The translations under genes and the position numbers were made by a program. Shown piece after piece: positions 59,604 to 64,000 of a stretch of 64,000 bases of DNA. The notes under the pieces are model-generated. The model made no database searches, had not been told where the DNA came from, and worked only from the letters and a program-made list of their open reading frames with translations. Within the stretch, counting starts at the first letter, position 1, and each line of letters opens with the position of its first letter. Source of the DNA: Canna indica (Eukaryota > Streptophyta > Magnoliopsida > Zingiberales > Cannaceae); assembly GCA_034359265.1 (NCBI GenBank), contig CP136891.1, forward strand, positions 87,810,001-87,874,000. The letters run 5' to 3'.

Positions 59604-61039
59604 CCTGAAAGACAACGCCCTTATTTTTCCGTCACAGGTAATGAAATACAGTCAACCTTTTGCTTGTTTCAGATACCTGTCTATTCTGATCAATCTGCCA
59701 GTTCTCTTTCACTAAATATCCTGAATATCATCATTCTAGATCTATACATCTTATCTGTTTTGGTTAATTTTGTTACAGGGTATAATGTTTTTGATCAAGC
59801 ACAGAGAAGTTCTATGAGAGCATTTTAATTCTAGAGTTTACATAGCAGCTAGTTGTTGCAAACTAACAATCTGCTTCAACATTGCATATACTGCTCAGGA
59901 ATCCTTGTTTTTCGAACACGCCATGATGTGCGACTACAATCTTTTTCCCTTTATCGCGTACAGGTAATTTTCTTTTTACTTTTGTTTTTTTAAGAGAAGG
60001 CAAACCATACTAACATGCGATAATGGATTTTTGAGCAGAAAAGTTGGTGTATTTTTCTCTCTTTTTTATGTCTAAATGAATAGTTCATGTCAACTTTCAG
60101 AGACTGCCCTATTTATTCTTGTATGACTCATCAATTTGCATGTGCCCCATCTTCATGAATATGAATTGCAAGATATTATACTCTGCAAAAATTGTTCTGA
60201 AACTGCTCTATGTTCAATGAGGCTGTACTCAAAAACTAACATGCATTTACTAGAAGGCTATGCAGCATGAATTACTTCTCTATGATATGCTATCTTTTTC
60301 TGACTTGATCATTTCTGTGTGGATGAAGCCAAGAGATTCTTGGTATCAGAAAGAGATCCCATTCTTATTCATCCACATCATGGCTTGCAAACACAGGGAG
60401 GATGTAGTATCCTTTACCATTTAGCCGGGACTTAAGCATTTGCAATGACAAGTTGTTATTCTTAATCCGGCTTAAATACAGTTTCTAACCTAAAAATTTT
60501 CAATTTAACCACAATCAGCCTTAAGGGCAGTTCTTAATTGTTGTTGACCCTAAGAATTTGCATGTATTAATCGTGTTAATCTGGAAAACAGAGATGGTTG
60601 TGTCTCTCTTGCATGGCAAATGCCAACTTGTCATTTTATTGTTCATCCTTTTATGTTATAAAATCTAAAATTCCAACTACATTTGCAAATTTTAGTGAAG
60701 TATGAATTACTTTCTACCATTAGTAAAATATTATTTCAAAATTTGAATTAGCAGCATGTCACATCAATGGGTTATAATTATTGTGAATTCTACAGCACGA
60801 GCTAAAATTAAGGAATTTTAAATTTCAGGTTAAAATTAAAAACTTATATAAAGTTTGAAATATTCCTTTTTTAATTAATCCTTTTATTAAAACGCTATGT
60901 AAAATTAGCCCTTAAAACTAACTTTATATTCCTTTTAAACTAAGTTTGGATTTATTTTTATTTTTTGACTCAATGATGAACAAATATATGAAAAATATTA
61001 ATTTATTTTGATCAAAATGTTGTCAGTCTAATAATAAAA
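59604..61039 (+). other. 3' UTR of the POLAR-like gene and intergenic DNA
   Basis: A donor-like CACAG/GTAATG at about 59636 suggests a 3' UTR intron. Beyond about 60000 the DNA is AT-rich, without a gene-like frame or recognised repeat. Confidence 0.4.
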
Positions 61040-61471
61040 AATAATGTTCAGAACAACGATTCGATTAACCAAAACCGAAAATGAATAAAAATTCATTAAT
61101 CAAAATTGAAATTAAAACTGCTCGATTTTAAAAACTAGTATTCAAAATCGAAATCTGATCCAGTTGCGATTCGAATAGAAACCTATTAGTAAATGGATAA
61201 TCAATTAGATTTTGAAATATCTAAACATTATAAAAAATAATCAATTATAATGATTTGGATATGATTATTCAATAATCGAAATCAAAATATATAATGAGCG
61301 TTGATTATCGATTATTTGCGAATCAATAGTTGAAATCGAATTAAATTTAATCGATTTTTTATATTCTCTAATGGAAGTCGAAATTAAATTACAAATTTAC
61401 TATTTAAAATTAGATTTTGTGATTTGATTAATCAATTAATTATGGTTAATTAGCTTCAATTGCCGCCCCTA
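61040..61471. repeat. AT-rich dispersed repeat related to the MITE at 6544
   Basis: Shares the words CGATTCGATTAACC, TTCAAAATCGAA and a terminal CAATTGCCGCCCCTA with the 6544-6765 element. The right end looks like a TAGGGGCGGCAATTG terminus, but no matching left end was found. Confidence 0.4.
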
Positions 61472-61940
61472 ATTCAGATTGACCACGGGGAAAAAAATTT
61501 CGCAATTAAGTTTCTATTCTCTCTTTCTATTCCCCTTTTAGGCTTTAAAATCCCCATTCTGCACCAACTTGCTTATAGTATGACGTAAATGCCCCCATAA
61601 AATTTTTCCATCTTTGGCTGTCCACCACTCATTACATTCCGCAAATGCCCCTCCCCCTGTTCGCTCGTCTCCACCCTACACCACGCTCCTCCGCGGAGAT
61701 CTCGGCGCCGGCGCTGGGTCTTCTTACGGAATCGTCTTTCTTTTCTTGTTTTCCCTGATTTTCTAAATCCCAATTCGGATCCTGCATCCCTAATTCTGAT
61801 TCTGGTCCGGCCAATTTCGCTTCGAAGTCGCTTCTTTTAAATTGTGGAATTACTAGAATTGGGTGCTGACCTTGATCCCCTGGCTTTGTCCTACCTAGGG
61901 TTTCTTCCCCTCATTTTGAGTTAGGTATAAGGTTGCGGAG
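61472..61940 (+). promoter_or_regulatory. Promoter and 5' UTR of the PB1-MUSTANG gene
   Basis: A CT-rich and GC-richer stretch (about 61500-61900) precedes the ATG at 61941. A plausible leader; no defined box was fixed. Confidence 0.4.
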
Positions 61941-64000
61941 ATGGTGTCTGGTGAGAAGGCGAAGTTGCTGTGCAGCTTCGGTGGCGACTTCGTGAGCCAA
62001 CACGGGAGGCCGTTGTATGTCGGTGGGAAGACCAGGCTCGTTGCGATGGATCGGTCGGCGAGCTTCCGAGCGCTTATTCTGAAGATGTCGGAACTCTGCA
62101 ACGCCGATCCGCGCTGCGTCGATATCAGATTCCAACTTCCTGATGGCGACCTCGACTTCCGCCTCGTCTCGGTTGAGAATGACGAGGATGTGATGAATAT
62201 GATGGAGGAATTCGATTCCAATAAAAAGATTCCAATTTTTCTTTTTATTGATAAGAGTCGGCATTCCGATGACGAGATTGTTGAATGCAGAGAGTCCGCT
62301 CTCGATGCTGTTGTTGCAGAGACCGTCAGGTGTTGCTGTCCTTCCATCCAAAACCATGCTGTTGTTTGTCTTCTTTTCTTTCTTTTGATTGTTCTTGTGC
62401 ACCTTTTGTGAATTAATCAGATAGTGTAAGTGCAGAGAGATGACACCTATAGCTGTAGAAGAGCCGCTCGACGTCCAGCAGGGTCCAAGTACTTCTCCGG
62501 CATCCTCCGGAAGAGATTATGCAACACCTCCACAACTTGGCTTGAACATGTCAGGAGAATTGTTCAGGAAAGAGTCTCAGTCATTAGTCGTTGGTCAAGA
62601 GTATCCAGATGTGCAGACATTTCGCAATGCATTAACTAGTGCTGCCATTGCCACAAATTTTGAGCTTTATATGGTCCGTTCAGACCAGCGTCGTGTCACA
62701 GCAAGGTTGGTCTTGGTTGGCTATCAAGATTGTATTTTTTTAAAAATCTTATCCTATTAAATGCTCTAGCATGAGAATTGTGCTATTTCATTGAGATTTT
62801 TTTTACAATAATATTAGTTTCAGTAAGTTCATTTAGAAAAGAATGGTAGTATCTGTGAAGTTTTATGAGCATTGATCACTGATATAGTAATGTGTACTAC
62901 ATGCACTTCAAATTTTTGTGAGCAGCCCTGAGCTAGGCAGTCTAAACTTAAAAAAAATCAAGTTGTTTATAAGGAAATAGAAAATAGATTCAAGTTACCA
63001 AAGTTCAGTCTTAAAACACAAACTTGAGTAATTAAAGTACAACCTTGTTCCCAAATTGCTATTCATGGCCCCGTACTTCCTCCTTGGCACAATGGATATG
63101 ACAAATTTTATAAAAACAATGGTAAAACCGGAAGATCTAAAACCTATTTACCAACAAACTCTTAACTGAGGTCAGACTGAACTTAATGCAAATTCAGTTA
63201 TCTGAAAGCAAACACCTCAGCTTCTGTGCCCCTGAGATGTTAGCCCTGGATTTTATTTATGGCTGCTGTTTACTTTCCAACTCAAGTTCACTCTGAATCT
63301 AATGCTAATGCCTCTGATGTCGGCCCTGGATTCAATTATTTCTCTGATGTGTACTTTGCAATCTACTGTTATTAGTGTCTTTATAAGTGCATTTAGCAAT
63401 CAGGGACTTCTTGAATACAAAATGTGACTGCTTTGACCATTATAAGTTAAATGTCCTACTGATGCAGATAACATAAGTAGAGGCTTGTAGGTGTCATTGT
63501 GCACCCACATCACGTCAACACAAACTAATCTCAATGCATTAATATAGTATGTCTGGCACTCTGGCCAATAAAATTTTCTGTCCTATGCCGTGGGCAGGCT
63601 TACAGTACTCATCTTCCTATTTAATTTCTCCTTTCAATAAAAAATCCAAATTCATTATGCACATACTTTATGCATTTTAGTATTAGAATGGCCCCCTTGT
63701 GATTATACAAAATGATCACACATAATTTCTGTAGTCTTTTAAGACTAAACTGAGAATAAGTATTGCCTTCAACAAAGTTTTTAGTGGAACAAAGATTCAT
63801 CATCCATGCATCTGACTCACTGAAACTCTTTGTTTGTTCTCAATGCTGCTAAATGAATCTTTGTTATCAGTTATGCTGATTAGAAGTGGATATTTTGGAT
63901 CATCTTGACAGGTGTGCTTCAGAAGGATGTACATGGCGCGTTCATGCATCCAAGCTACCACAGTCTAACATATTCAGAATAAGGACCCTGACAATAGAGC
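61941..64000 (+). CDS. PB1-domain MUSTANG-like domesticated Mutator transposase (3' end outside window)
   Basis: Nuclear protein derived from a MuDR transposase. Exons: 61941-62329, 62436-62705, and 63912 onward, cut at the right edge; the frame is kept across both junctions. Exon 1 encodes an N-terminal PB1 domain: a basic-lysine end (KAKLLCSFGGDF) and an acidic OPCA-type loop (LPDGDLDFRLVSVENDEDV). Exons 2-3 encode the MuDR N-terminal DNA-binding region: FRKESQSLVVGQEYPDVQTF, FELYMVRSDQRRVTAR and CASEGCTWRVHASKLP. A PB1 domain fused to MuDR is the mark of the MUSTANG-B (MUG5-8) group of Arabidopsis. The transposase core and SWIM zinc finger would lie beyond the window. No inverted repeats flank the visible part, consistent with domestication. 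The paralogue is not resolved. Confidence 0.88.

Noticed and set aside
61895..62402. Minus-strand frames of 150-163 codons
   Set aside because: Antisense shadows of the PB1 exon.
1..64000. CRISPR array, operon, riboswitch or bacterial-type island
   Set aside because: Introns, plant gene families and plant transposons throughout; no regularly spaced repeats of CRISPR type were seen.

Overview
The window is nuclear DNA of a flowering plant. Its genes are split by AT-rich GT..AG introns, its families are plant-specific (expansin, PSPG-box glycosyltransferase, X8 callose-binding protein, POLAR-like scaffold, PB1-MUSTANG), and the intergenic DNA is full of LTR retrotransposons and MITEs. Several genes have GC-rich coding exons set in very AT-rich surroundings (expansin, UGT, first exon of the PB1 gene). 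That hints at a non-grass monocot, but this is a weak inference.

Layout, left to right. 857-1288 (-): first two coding exons of an unidentified conserved plant gene that runs off the left edge. 2698-4170: nested fold-back elements. 4873-5759 (-): alpha-expansin. 7804-7999: LINE/SINE tail with a 17-bp target duplication. 8053-9513 (-): UGT83A-like glycosyltransferase. 9884-10554: a 671-bp fold-back element. 13266-20893 (+): a decayed Ty3/gypsy chromovirus with a normal 2.5-kb 3' LTR but only an 80-bp palindromic 5' LTR, flanked by a perfect 5-bp duplication. 21123-29785 (-): a 16-exon gene for the 90-kDa (delta) subunit of TFIIIC. 31156-31369: Mutator-type MITE. 32283-37769 (-): a decayed Ty1/copia element with two LTRs. 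38232-39328 (+): PDCB-type X8 protein. 40691-40832: relic of mitochondrial cox1. 42268-51877 (+): 12-exon purple acid phosphatase of the PAP27 group. 55206-59603 (+): POLAR-like membrane/coiled-coil protein. 61941 to the right edge (+): PB1-domain MUSTANG (domesticated Mutator transposase), cut by the window end.

The host genes do not form a pathway; they are ordinary neighbours with roles in wall loosening, glycosylation, Pol III transcription, plasmodesmal callose, phosphoesterase chemistry, cell polarity and transposase-derived regulation. The most unusual material is structural: the palindromic mini-LTR, at least four hAT-type MITEs with readable 8-bp duplications and self-complementary low-complexity interiors, a tandem duplication in the PAP 3' flank that copied a MITE end, a 63-bp coding duplication in the POLAR-like gene, and several long fold-backs.

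Exon boundaries were placed by hand from splice signals and reading-frame continuity. Family names come from recognised motifs, not from database searches.
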